From the NCBI RefSeq assembly GCF_014489075.1, contig NZ_JACTGR010000006.1, positions 62,001 through 126,000 on the forward strand: a stretch of 64,000 nucleotides of DNA, given 5' to 3'. The number at the start of each line of letters is the position of its first letter. Position 1 is the first letter of the stretch. This document shows positions 42,487 to 50,817 of this stretch, one piece after another. The stretch comes from Sphingomonas sp. JC676 (GTDB lineage Bacteria > Pseudomonadota > Alphaproteobacteria > Sphingomonadales > Sphingomonadaceae). The notes below the pieces were generated by a model, which searched no databases, was not told where the DNA came from, and saw only the letters and a list, made by a program, of their open reading frames with translations. The translations under genes were made by a program, and so were the position numbers.

Positions 42487-43080
42487 TCATTTCGCCTCGG
42501 CGATCAGCGCGGCGGCCTTCTCTCCCGACCAGTCATAGTCGCCCGACATCCGCCAGACTTCCCTGCCGGCCGAATCGTAGAGGATCGTCGTCGGCAGATT
42601 GGCGCCCATGCCGGTGCTGAGCGCGGCCTCGGTGTCTAGATAGGGCTTCAGATGCTTGTAGCCCGCCTTGGTGAAGAACGGGTCGACCGATTCCTTGCCC
42701 TTCAGATCCTGGCTGACAGTAAGGATTTGCAGCGAATCGCCGTTGGCGCCGGCGAGCGTATCGAGCGTCGGCATCTCTTTGATGCAGGGGATGCACCAGG
42801 TCGCCCATAGATTGAGCAGCACCGGCTTGCCCTTGAAGCTGGCGATCGAAACCTTCTTGCCGCTCGGATCGGTGAATTCGGTCGCGGGAGCGGCCTCGCC
42901 CTTGTGGGTGCGATCGAGCGTGCCGCCATATTCGGGTTCGGACCCAACGGACGCATTTGCCGCTGCCGTAGTTTCGTTTGCTTGCTGAGGGGCCTGCGAT
43001 TGCCTATCGCAGCCGCCGATTGCCAGCGCGCCCAGAAGGAGAAAACCGATCGCCGAGCGCAAGGACAGCTCCAATGCCAT
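42487..43080 (-). CDS. TlpA-like thioredoxin lipoprotein
   Basis: A 197-residue envelope protein. The signal ends in a lipobox (LGALAIGGC), so it should be lipid-anchored in the periplasm. The thioredoxin domain has the active site LNLWATWCIPCIKEMPTLD and the cis-Pro loop at GANLPTTILYD. Family members keep cysteines reduced, for example in cytochrome c maturation. The ATG at 43080 overlaps the divergent argH start. A TTG at 43062 with GGAG seven bases upstream gives a more ordinary short signal (RSAIGFLLLGALAIGGC) and may be the real start. Confidence 0.92.
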   Translation of the reverse strand: MALELSLRSAIGFLLLGALAIGGCDRQSQAPQQANETTAAANASVGSEPEYGGTLDRTHKGEAAPATEFTDPSGKKVSIASFKGKPVLLNLWATWCIPCIKEMPTLDTLAGANGDSLQILTVSQDLKGKESVDPFFTKAGYKHLKPYLDTEAALSTGMGANLPTTILYDSAGREVWRMSGDYDWSGEKAAALIAEAK

Positions 43081-44458
43081 GTGGGGTGGGCGCTTCGCCG
43101 AAGGCCCGTCTGCGGTGATGCGCGAGATAAACGCCTCGATCCCCTTCGACAAGCGAATGTGGCGACAGGATCTGCGCGGCTCCCAGGCGCATGCCGCGAT
43201 GCTGGGCGCACAGGGCATCGTCACGCCCGAGGACGCAGCTGCGCTCGGCACGGGAATCGAACTCGTCGCCGCCGATTTCGATGCGGACGGCGTGCCGGTC
43301 GATCTCGCGCTCGAGGACATCCACATGCTCGCCGAGAGCCGGCTGGCCGACAAGATCGGCGCAACGGCGGGACGACTGCACACCGCCCGTTCGCGCAACG
43401 ATCAGGTAGCGACCGACTTCCGCCTATGGGTGCGCGATTCGACCGACGAGGCCGACCGTGCGCTCGCCGTGCTGCAGGACGCTTTGCTCGCCCGCGCCGA
43501 GGAACATGCCGCAAGCGTGATGCCGGGCTTCACCCATCTGCAGGCCGCGCAGCCGGTGACGCTGGGGCATCATCTGATGGCCTATTATGAGATGATCGCG
43601 CGCGATCGTTCGCGCCTGACCGACGCCCGCGCGCGGATGAACCTGTGTCCTCTGGGTTCGGCCGCGCTGGCGGGCACGGGCTTTCCGATCGATCGCGAAT
43701 CGACCGCCTCCGCGCTCGGTTTCGACGGCCCGACGCGCAATTCGCTCGATTCGGTCTCCGACCGCGATTTCGCGATCGAATATCTCACCGCCGCCGCGCA
43801 GTGCAGCTTGCATCTGAGCCGGCTAGCCGAGGAGTTCGTGATCTGGGCGAGCCAGCCCTTCGGCTTCGTCTCCCTGAGCGATCAATGGTCGACCGGGAGC
43901 TCGATCATGCCGCAGAAGCGCAACCCCGACGCCGCCGAACTGGTGCGCGGCCATTCGGGACGGATCGTCGGCAGCCTGGTGAGCCTGATGATCACGATGA
44001 AGGGCCTGCCGCTCGCTTATTCAAAGGACATGCAGGACGACAAGCCGCCGGTGTTCGAGGCGCACGACCTGCTCGGCCTTAGCATCGCGGCGATGACCGG
44101 CATGATCGAGAGCGCGACCTTCCGCACCGACCGGATGCGCGCCGCCGCCGAAGCCGGCTTCTCGACCGCGACCGATCTGGCCGACTGGCTGGTGCGCGAG
44201 GCCGGCATCCCGTTCCGCGAGGCACACCACATCACCGGCCGCGCCGTCGCCAGGGCCGAAGCGGATGGAATCCGGCTCGATCAGTTATCGATCGATGCAT
44301 TGAAGGAAATCGACGCGCGGATCGACGAACGCGTATATGGCGTTCTGAGCGTCGACGCATCGGTATCGAGCCGCACCAGTTTTGGCGGCACGTCGCCGGT
44401 CCGGGTGCGCGAGGCGATCGCTGCGGCGCGCGCGCGCCACGAGGAGATTGGGCGATGA
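43079..44458 (+). CDS. argH: Argininosuccinate lyase
   Basis: A 459-residue enzyme that splits argininosuccinate into arginine and fumarate. It begins at the conserved MWGGRFAEGPSAVMREINAS; the family signature is GSSIMPQKRNPDAAEL, with TARSRNDQVATDFRLW and GFTHLQAAQPVTLGHH earlier. Homologues usually have several residues before MWGGRF, but no ATG, GTG or TTG is available in frame just upstream, and AAGGAG stands 7 bases before an in-frame ATC (43048 region). The start is therefore uncertain. It overlaps lptM by four bases. Confidence 0.96.
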   Translation: MWGGRFAEGPSAVMREINASIPFDKRMWRQDLRGSQAHAAMLGAQGIVTPEDAAALGTGIELVAADFDADGVPVDLALEDIHMLAESRLADKIGATAGRLHTARSRNDQVATDFRLWVRDSTDEADRALAVLQDALLARAEEHAASVMPGFTHLQAAQPVTLGHHLMAYYEMIARDRSRLTDARARMNLCPLGSAALAGTGFPIDRESTASALGFDGPTRNSLDSVSDRDFAIEYLTAAAQCSLHLSRLAEEFVIWASQPFGFVSLSDQWSTGSSIMPQKRNPDAAELVRGHSGRIVGSLVSLMITMKGLPLAYSKDMQDDKPPVFEAHDLLGLSIAAMTGMIESATFRTDRMRAAAEAGFSTATDLADWLVREAGIPFREAHHITGRAVARAEADGIRLDQLSIDALKEIDARIDERVYGVLSVDASVSSRTSFGGTSPVRVREAIAAARARHEEIGR

Positions 44459-44697
44459 AGCGATTGTTGTCGGCAGCGGCCCTGCTCCTGATCCTGGGCG
44501 GATGCGGCGCGCGCGGCGATCTCAAGCTGCCGCAGGGCGAGGCGCCCCCCGCGACGCCCTATGGCGCGAAATCGACACCCGGGCCTGGCGATTTGCTCAA
44601 GCCGCCCCCACAGACGCGACCGGCGCGCAGCGACGACCTGATCGAAAGTTCGGACAAACGCCGCACCGACGAATACGACCTGCCCCCTCCCCACTGA
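44455..44697 (+). CDS. lptM: LptM-like small lipoprotein
   Basis: An 80-residue lipoprotein: signal MKRLLSAAALLLILGGC with lipobox LGGC, then GARGDLKLPQG and a Pro-rich tail. The C-G-x-K/R-G-x-L pattern after the lipobox and the position between argH and lysA identify the LptM (YifL/LppL) family. In E. coli LptM helps LptD form its disulfides in the LPS translocon. Its start overlaps the argH stop (ATGA). Confidence 0.88.
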   Translation: MKRLLSAAALLLILGGCGARGDLKLPQGEAPPATPYGAKSTPGPGDLLKPPPQTRPARSDDLIESSDKRRTDEYDLPPPH

Positions 44698-44708
44698 TTC
44701 CGAGCACC

Positions 44709-45968
44709 ATGACCCATTTCGAATTGATCGGCGGCGAGATGCACGTCGAGAACGTAGCGATTTCCGCGATCGCCGAAGCCGTCGGCACGCCGGTCTATGC
44801 CTACTCCGCAGCGCGGCTGCGCGAGAACGCCCGTGCGTTTCGCGACGGCGTCGCGCGGTTGGGCCGCGTCCACCTGGCGTTCGCGATCAAGGCCAATCCC
44901 AATCTCGCGGTGCTGCGCCTGCTCGCCAATGAGGGCTTTGGCGCCGACGTCGTCTCCGGCGGCGAGATGGCGCGCGCGCTTGCGGCGGGCATCCCGGCCA
45001 GGGACATCGTCTTCTCGGGTGTCGGCAAGTCGCGCGCCGAACTGATCCAGGGCCTCGAAGCCGGGATCGGCCAGTTCAATCTCGAGCTCGAGGAAGAGGG
45101 CGTGGTGCTGGCCGAACTGGCTGCGGCCCGGGGCTTGAGCGTGCGCGCAGCGCTGCGCGTCAATCCCGATGTCGACGCCGGCACGCATGCCAAGATCTCG
45201 ACCGGCAAGGCGGAGAACAAGTTCGGCCTGCCGATCAGCGAGGCGCCGGCGATCTTCGATCGCCTCGCCCGCCTCGAAGGGCTGAACCTGCATGGTGTCG
45301 CGGTCCATATCGGCAGTCAGCTGCTGGGCCTCGCGCCGCTGGAAGCCGCGTTCGAGCGCATCGGGCATCTGGTCGAGGAGCTCCGCACCGCGGGTCACAC
45401 CGTCACCCATGTCGATCTGGGCGGCGGCCTGGGCGTCGCCTATCGCCCCGGCGAGACGCCGCCGACCCCCGCCGCGTTCGGCGAGATGGTCGCGCGCGTG
45501 ACGAAGGACTGGGATGTCGAGCTGATGTTCGAGCCTGGCCGGGTGATTGCGGGCGATGCCGGCGTGCTGGTGACCGAAGTGCTGTGGGTGAAGCCCGGCG
45601 TCACCCATCCCTGGGTAGTGGTCGATGCCGCGATGAACGACCTGGTGCGCGTTGCGATGTATGATGCCTATCACGGCTTCGCGGCGGTGAAGCCGACGGG
45701 CGAGACGATGGTCGCCAATGTCGCCGGACCGGTGTGCGAGAGCAGCGACGTGTTCCTGAAGGGCCGCGAGATCGACGCGATGCAAAAGGGCGATCTCGCC
45801 GTGCTCCAGACCGCCGGCGCTTATGGCGCGACGATGGCGAGCACCTATAACAGCCGCCCACTGGTGCCCGAGGTCTTGGTGTCCGACGACCGGTTCGAGA
45901 TCGTCGCCAAGCGTATCCCCGCCGAGCAGATCATGGCCGAGGAACATGTGCCGGACTGGCTGAAATGA
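44709..45968 (+). CDS. lysA: Diaminopimelate decarboxylase
   Basis: A 419-residue PLP enzyme that makes lysine from meso-diaminopimelate. The PLP lysine is in LAFAIKANPNLAVLRLL; other motifs are VHIGSQLLGLAPLEA, VDLGGGLGVAY, LMFEPGRVIAGDAG and VCESSDVFLKGREI, the last giving the second active-site Cys. It follows lptM by 11 bases. Its stop overlaps the next start (ATGA). Confidence 0.97.
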   Translation: MTHFELIGGEMHVENVAISAIAEAVGTPVYAYSAARLRENARAFRDGVARLGRVHLAFAIKANPNLAVLRLLANEGFGADVVSGGEMARALAAGIPARDIVFSGVGKSRAELIQGLEAGIGQFNLELEEEGVVLAELAAARGLSVRAALRVNPDVDAGTHAKISTGKAENKFGLPISEAPAIFDRLARLEGLNLHGVAVHIGSQLLGLAPLEAAFERIGHLVEELRTAGHTVTHVDLGGGLGVAYRPGETPPTPAAFGEMVARVTKDWDVELMFEPGRVIAGDAGVLVTEVLWVKPGVTHPWVVVDAAMNDLVRVAMYDAYHGFAAVKPTGETMVANVAGPVCESSDVFLKGREIDAMQKGDLAVLQTAGAYGATMASTYNSRPLVPEVLVSDDRFEIVAKRIPAEQIMAEEHVPDWLK

Positions 45969-46726
45969 GCCTGCCCGCCCTGCCGATCTTCGTGCGGCTG
46001 GCAGGGCGGCCGGTGATCCTGATCGGCAAGGGCGAGGCAGCTGAGGCCAAGCGCCGGCTGCTGGAGCGCGCCGGCGCCATGATCGTCGGCGAAGAAGCCG
46101 AAGCGGCGCTGGCGATCGTGGCACTCGACGAACCCGAAGAGACCGTGGCCCGGCTTCGAGCGCGCGGCGTGCTGGTCAACGCCGCCGACCGGCCTGATCT
46201 GTGCGACTTCACGCTCCCGGCGATCATCGATCGCGACCCCGTGGTCGTTGCGGTCGGCACCGGCGGCGCTTCGGCCGGGTTCGCGGCGGCACTGCGCCAG
46301 CGGCTGGAAACGGTCCTGCCCCAAGGCCTGGGCCCGCTCGCCCTCGACCTGGAGAGCCATAAGGCGGCGCTTCGCGCGCGCTGGCCCGACCCGGCGGAGA
46401 GACGACGCATGCTGGGCGTGGGACTCGCCGGTCCGCTGGATCCTCTTGCCGAAAGGCGCACGGGGGAGGTCGGCGATTGGATCGCTTCTAGCGGCGACGC
46501 GCCGCCGCAGGCGCTGGTCCATCTGCTGCTGCCGTCTCCGGATCCCGACGATCTGACATTGCGCCAGGCACGCCTCCTTGCGCAGGCCGATCGGGTCTTC
46601 CATCTTGGCGACGTGCCAGAAGCGATCCTGAACCGCGCGCGCGCCGATGCGCCGCGCATCCGCTGCAGCGAACAGCCCACCGATCCCGGTGCTGGGCTTT
46701 CGATCCTGGTGGAGATGGCGCGTTGA
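45965..46726 (+). CDS. Siroheme-type precorrin-2 dehydrogenase (CysG N-terminal-like)
   Basis: A 253-residue protein. The Rossmann part starts GRPVILIGKGEAAEAKRRLLERAGA, and the CysG-type continuation is VNAADRPDLCDFTLPAII and VAVGTGGASAGFAAALRQRLE. These are the NAD-dependent precorrin-2 dehydrogenase/ferrochelatase features. The C-terminal methyltransferase domain of full CysG is absent; instead there is a short alpha/beta tail (LVHLLLPSPDPDDLTLRQA) that looks like a remnant of it. It would take part in siroheme synthesis for sulfite or nitrite reductase. It is embedded between lysA and zntB by overlapping codons. Confidence 0.88.
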   Translation: MSLPALPIFVRLAGRPVILIGKGEAAEAKRRLLERAGAMIVGEEAEAALAIVALDEPEETVARLRARGVLVNAADRPDLCDFTLPAIIDRDPVVVAVGTGGASAGFAAALRQRLETVLPQGLGPLALDLESHKAALRARWPDPAERRRMLGVGLAGPLDPLAERRTGEVGDWIASSGDAPPQALVHLLLPSPDPDDLTLRQARLLAQADRVFHLGDVPEAILNRARADAPRIRCSEQPTDPGAGLSILVEMAR

Positions 46727-47679
46727 GCGGCTTCGCTTATGTGGTGCGCGACGGGAAGGTCGAGAAGCCGATCCTCAAGGCTGCCCTGGGCAACCAGGAC
46801 GCCGGGCTCACCTGGATCCATCTGAGCACCAATGACGAGCGCGCCCAGGCCTGGTTGAGCGGCGAGGCCAAGCTCTCGCAATATATCATCGATGCCCTGA
46901 CCGCGGCCGAGACGCGCCCGCGTTGCGACGCGGTGGGCGAAGGCGCCGTCATCAACCTGCGCGGCCTGTCGTCGGAAAAGCTGGTGGCATCCGATCCGCT
47001 TGCGTCGATCCGCATGTATGCGCTGGGCGGCTACGTGTTCTCGGTCACGCGAAAGCCGCTCAACGCGCTCGGGCCGGTCCGGGAGCAGATCGAAGGCGGC
47101 AAGATCCTCGATCCGGGCGATCTGATCGCCGCGATCGCGCAGACGATTACCGAGGAACTCGATCCCGAAGTCGCCGAGCTTGGCGATTCGCTCGACGATT
47201 GCGAAGAGCAGATTACCACCCACCACGCGTTCGAGCTGCGCCGGATGGTCAATAGCGTGCGCGTTCAGGCGATAGGCTATCGGCGGTTCCTGGTGCCGCA
47301 GCGCACCGCGCTCGAAAAGCTTGCGAACCTGCCCGGCGAGTGGTTGCGCGACGACGACCGGCTCCATCTCGCCGCCGCCGCCGATCGCGCCGCGCGCATG
47401 GCCGAGGAACTGGAAAGCATCCGCGAGCGCGCCGCGCTGACGCACGAGACGCTGACCGACCTCCGTGCCGAGCAGATCGACCAGCGCTCGCTGATCATCG
47501 CCATCGTGGCGATGGTGTTCCTGCCGCTGACTTTCATCACCGGCCTACTCGGCATGAATGTCGCCGGCATTCCCTATGCGCACGAAACCTGGGCGTTCGG
47601 CGCCGTCGTCGCGATATGCGTAGTGCTTGCGGTGGCGATCGCGGCCTATTTCATCCGCCGTCACTGGTTCGAGCGCTAG
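46723..47679 (+). CDS. zntB: CorA/ZntB family metal transporter
   Basis: A 318-residue transporter. The cytoplasmic funnel has the usual strand (LTWIHLSTND) and long helices; the two membrane helices are at the C-terminus (IIAIVAMVFLPLTFITGLLG and the last 25 residues). The pore motif is GMNVAGIPYA, where CorA has GMN followed by PE, so ZntB-type zinc transport is likely. The start is a TTG that overlaps the preceding stop (TTGA) and has GGTGGAG eight bases upstream. Confidence 0.92.
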   Translation: MSGFAYVVRDGKVEKPILKAALGNQDAGLTWIHLSTNDERAQAWLSGEAKLSQYIIDALTAAETRPRCDAVGEGAVINLRGLSSEKLVASDPLASIRMYALGGYVFSVTRKPLNALGPVREQIEGGKILDPGDLIAAIAQTITEELDPEVAELGDSLDDCEEQITTHHAFELRRMVNSVRVQAIGYRRFLVPQRTALEKLANLPGEWLRDDDRLHLAAAADRAARMAEELESIRERAALTHETLTDLRAEQIDQRSLIIAIVAMVFLPLTFITGLLGMNVAGIPYAHETWAFGAVVAICVVLAVAIAAYFIRRHWFER

Positions 47680-47688
47680 CGTCCGTTT

Positions 47689-48276
47689 TCAGGCGGCTTG
47701 GCTTCGGCCCAGTTCGTCGTGGAGCGCGCGGATCGATGCCGCGAGTCGGGTGCGATCGGCGCGCGTGGCGGCGAGTTCGCCGCGGACCTCGCCCAGCTCG
47801 ATCGCGCGCGCGGCGATCCGCGCATCGAGCGCGAGGTTCGAACGCTTGAGTTCTTCGATCCGTCCGGCGCGCGCCAGCGTGCGCTCGACACGGGCCGAGA
47901 GGATCTCGAAATCGAACGGCTTGACGCAATAATCATCGGCGCCCGCGGCCAAGGCCTCGGCCCCGGCGCCGTTCTCGCGATCGGTGAGCATGATGACGGG
48001 CAGGTCGGCGGTCTCGCGCGAACCGCGGATCTCGCGGAGTACGTGCATACCGGACATGTCGGGAAGGCGCGTATCGAGCAGCACCAGGTCGAAGCCGCGT
48101 CCGGCGATCAGATCGAGCGCCTCGGCGCCGCGATCGCTGAGCACCACGAGATGGCCGAGATGGCCCAGCCGATGGGCAAGCGAATTCAGGGTCGATCGGC
48201 AATCGTCGACGGCCAGTATCACAGGCACGGCGCGGCGGCGCGTACCCATCATCTCACCACCAGCAGCGTGCTCCAT
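47689..48276 (-). CDS. Single-domain response regulator with C-terminal coiled coil
   Basis: A 195-residue protein. The receiver domain (about 17-135) has the acidic pair (ILAVDDCRS), the phosphoacceptor in LVLLDTRLPDMSG, the Thr in IMLTDREN and the Lys in YCVKPFDFEIL. The rest (about 140-195) is a long charged helix that should form a coiled coil. There is no GGDEF, HTH or other output domain, although the receiver is of the PleD kind. It may act as a relay or dimeric scaffold. ATG at 48252 is an alternative start. It converges with zntB, nine bases away. Confidence 0.88.
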   Translation of the reverse strand: MEHAAGGEMMGTRRRAVPVILAVDDCRSTLNSLAHRLGHLGHLVVLSDRGAEALDLIAGRGFDLVLLDTRLPDMSGMHVLREIRGSRETADLPVIMLTDRENGAGAEALAAGADDYCVKPFDFEILSARVERTLARAGRIEELKRSNLALDARIAARAIELGEVRGELAATRADRTRLAASIRALHDELGRSQAA

Positions 48277-48357
48277 TGCCTCCGGTCCCCAGGCGTCCAG
48301 GCACCCGGCTTAAGCCCCAAGCCCTGAGCAAAGGGTAAAGGCGGCGGAAACCGCTTG

Positions 48358-48894
48358 TTAGCTGCCGAGAAAGTCGAAGATCTGGTCGACCATGACCCGC
48401 ATCGCGCCGTCGCACGCCACGATGACGTCACCGGGCTCGGCGGTGTTGATCGCCAGCCCCATCGGCGTCGGCCAGCCGCGCAGCGAATGCGTGATCGTGC
48501 GCAGCGCCTGGAGCGTCGAGACCGCCGCCTGCCAACCCGCCGCAGTGGCGATCAGGCCGACAGGAAGCCCGTCGAAATACACACGTTCGTCGCCGCGCAG
48601 CAGCTCGACATAATCGAGCGCGGTCTTGACCAGTCCGGACAAGGTTCCGTGATAGCCGGGCGAGCCGACGATGATCGCGTCGGCGCTGCGCAACGCCTCC
48701 AGGTAGCGGGCGATCGCCTCGTTCCCATCGGCATTGCCGGGTTCATAGTGGGGGAAGGCGATGGCATCGCCGGTCAGCAAGGTCGTGCGTGCGCCCCGCG
48801 CCTCGGCCATGGCCAAAGCAGCCGCCAACAATTTGCCGGTGGCCGATTGGGCCCGCAGCGTTCCGCCCAGGGCAACGATATGGGGTGCGCTCAT
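48358..48894 (-). CDS. NAD(P)H-dependent FMN reductase
   Basis: A 178-residue flavodoxin-like protein. The FMN phosphate loop is ALGGTLRAQSATGKLL, and the isoalloxazine region is IIVGSPGYHGTLSGLVKTALDYVELL, the standard motif of the family. It reduces FMN or related quinones with NAD(P)H. It lies between the receiver protein and fliS on the same strand, 37 bases after fliS, so it could be read from the end of the flagellar operon, but no functional link is evident. Confidence 0.92.
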   Translation of the reverse strand: MSAPHIVALGGTLRAQSATGKLLAAALAMAEARGARTTLLTGDAIAFPHYEPGNADGNEAIARYLEALRSADAIIVGSPGYHGTLSGLVKTALDYVELLRGDERVYFDGLPVGLIATAAGWQAAVSTLQALRTITHSLRGWPTPMGLAINTAEPGDVIVACDGAMRVMVDQIFDFLGS

Positions 48895-48931
48895 AAGAGG
48901 CCGCTAGCCCAAAGCGCCAGCGCGCGCCAGA

Positions 48932-49330
48932 TCAGGCGCGGACCCTTGACCAGGCGCCGGCGATTTCCTCGAGGCTCGCCGCGGCGTCGCGGAACGGCTT
49001 TGGGTTGTTGCCCAGGCTCGCCTGCACCACTTGATTGCGTAGCCCATGATAGAAGGTGGCGAGAATCTTGGAGACTTCGCCGCCCTTGGCGAAATCCAGC
49101 CCGGCTTCGAGCGCGAACATCACCGCGGTCGCCCGGGCGATGCGCTCGCTCTTAACCGCGGGCTTGCCGTTCTCGGCCGCCCAGGCCGCGGCGCGAAGCG
49201 CGCCCACGCCCTCTTCATAGAGCAAGGCGACCAGCCGGTGCGGATCAGCGTCGGCGGTGCGGCCGACGACGTCGATCTGACGATAGGTCGCCGCGGGGTC
49301 GGCGGCGAGTGCCGTTGTATAGCGTGCCAT
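48932..49330 (-). CDS. fliS: Flagellar export chaperone FliS
   Basis: A 132-residue helical protein. The FliS pattern is present: RLVALLYEEGVGALRAAAWA and ATAVMFALEAGLDFAKGGEVSK with ILATFYHGLRNQVVQAS. FliS keeps flagellin unfolded in the cytoplasm until export. Its ATG shares its last base pair step with the fliD stop (TGATG), so it is coupled to fliD. No flagellin gene is in the window. Confidence 0.9.
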   Translation of the reverse strand: MARYTTALAADPAATYRQIDVVGRTADADPHRLVALLYEEGVGALRAAAWAAENGKPAVKSERIARATAVMFALEAGLDFAKGGEVSKILATFYHGLRNQVVQASLGNNPKPFRDAAASLEEIAGAWSRVRA

Positions 49331-50775
49331 CAGTTGTTGCTGTTGTTCCACGCATCGACCTGCTGCTGCAGGAAGGTCTGCGTCGATTTGTAGCTCGCGA
49401 CGATGGCGTCCATGCTCGCGAACTGGCGCGTCATGCGAGTGCGGGTATCGTCCGCGGCGGCAAGCGCGGCCTGCTGGTCGTCGGCAATCTCCGCCTGCGC
49501 CTTCTCGTAACGGTCTTCGCTGGCACCCAGGCCATAAGTGCTGCTCGCCGCCGCGGTAGCGATCCCGGCGAGCGCGGCCGACACGCCCGCGCCGTCCTTG
49601 AACATTGCCTCCACCGCAGCCGGATGCTCGACCAGCGCCTTGGTGAGCTGAGTCGCATCGATCTTGAGCGAGCCGTCACGATTGGTCGCCACGCCGAGCG
49701 CGGCGAGCGTGTGCGGCTCGGAGTTGGCCGCGCCGGGCGTCATGTCCTTGACGGTAAGCTGGCTCATCGAGCGCATCAGCGCCTTGGCGGCGCTGTCGGT
49801 CTTGAGCGGACCGGTCACCGAATCGGTCGCAGTCTGCAGCATGGCGTAGAGCTGGTTATAGGCGTCGACGAAATCGCCTACCGCCTGGCTGAGCGAATCG
49901 GTCGGCGCGATGGCACCGAGCGACACCTTCGTGCCCGGCGATGCCGAGACGAGATCGAGCTTCACGCCCGGGATCAGATCGTCGATCGAGTTGGTGGGAC
50001 GCTTCAACGCAAGGCCGTCGACCGCGACGATCGCGTCCTGCGCGGTCGTGCCGATCGTCGTGCCGGCCGCGCCGACGCCGATATTGAGCGCCGCCAGGCC
50101 GGGCGCCCCCGAATCCTCGGTCGCGGCCAGCGTGAACGCCTGGGAAGCGCCGGTCGCGCCCTTCAGCACCAGCCGCGAACCATCGCCGTCGGTCAGGATC
50201 GATGCCGTGACGCCCGCCTTTTTGGCGTTAATCGCGTCGGCGATGCCCTGCAGACTCGAATTGGCCGAGGTGATGTCGATGTCGATGGGGGTGCCGCTGC
50301 CTGCGGCGAAACCGGTCATCGCGCCATCGGTGACGGTGGCGGTACCGAAGGTGAGCGTGAGCTTGCCGGTGCCGATCGCCGCGCTCTTGTCGGGGACAGG
50401 CATAGCGTTGGCGACCTGGGCGGAAGCGAGCTGGCGCACTTCCACGGTGCCCGACAGCTGGTCGATCGTCTTGCCGACGATCGCGGAGGCGCGGACGATG
50501 CCGGTGTTGCTGCTGGCCGGCTGAGTCTGCAGCGATCCGCCCTTGATCAACGACTTGAGCGCACTGTCGAACGCCGCGACTGCACTCTTGATCTGCCCAA
50601 CGGAGGAGATCTGTGCGGTCAGCGTGTCGTTCTTGGCGGTGAGCGTGTTGTTCTTGTTCTCGTACTGCGCAGCGACGAGCTGATCGACCAGCCCCTTGAT
50701 GTCGATGCCCGACCCCGCGCCAAGCGTGGTCGTGATCGACGAAGTGGATGATGTGGTCGGCGTGGTGGTCGTCAT
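49330..50775 (-). CDS. fliD: Flagellar filament cap protein FliD
   Basis: A 481-residue secreted protein. The N-terminal D0 region (TLGAGSGIDIKGLVDQLVAA, KNNTLTAKNDTLTAQISS) and the C-terminal D0 (TRMTRQFASMDAIVASYKS, TFLQQQVDAWNN) match FliD. The middle, beta-rich, surface-exposed part (about 80-350) is Ala/Gly/Thr-rich. The pentameric cap guides flagellin assembly at the filament tip. It sits 42 bases after flhB. Confidence 0.95.
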   Translation of the reverse strand: MTTTTPTTSSTSSITTTLGAGSGIDIKGLVDQLVAAQYENKNNTLTAKNDTLTAQISSVGQIKSAVAAFDSALKSLIKGGSLQTQPASSNTGIVRASAIVGKTIDQLSGTVEVRQLASAQVANAMPVPDKSAAIGTGKLTLTFGTATVTDGAMTGFAAGSGTPIDIDITSANSSLQGIADAINAKKAGVTASILTDGDGSRLVLKGATGASQAFTLAATEDSGAPGLAALNIGVGAAGTTIGTTAQDAIVAVDGLALKRPTNSIDDLIPGVKLDLVSASPGTKVSLGAIAPTDSLSQAVGDFVDAYNQLYAMLQTATDSVTGPLKTDSAAKALMRSMSQLTVKDMTPGAANSEPHTLAALGVATNRDGSLKIDATQLTKALVEHPAAVEAMFKDGAGVSAALAGIATAAASSTYGLGASEDRYEKAQAEIADDQQAALAAADDTRTRMTRQFASMDAIVASYKSTQTFLQQQVDAWNNSNN

Positions 50776-50817
50776 GGAATCCCCCTGTCCCGATAAGCGG
50801 CCGCGGGCGCGGCGGCT

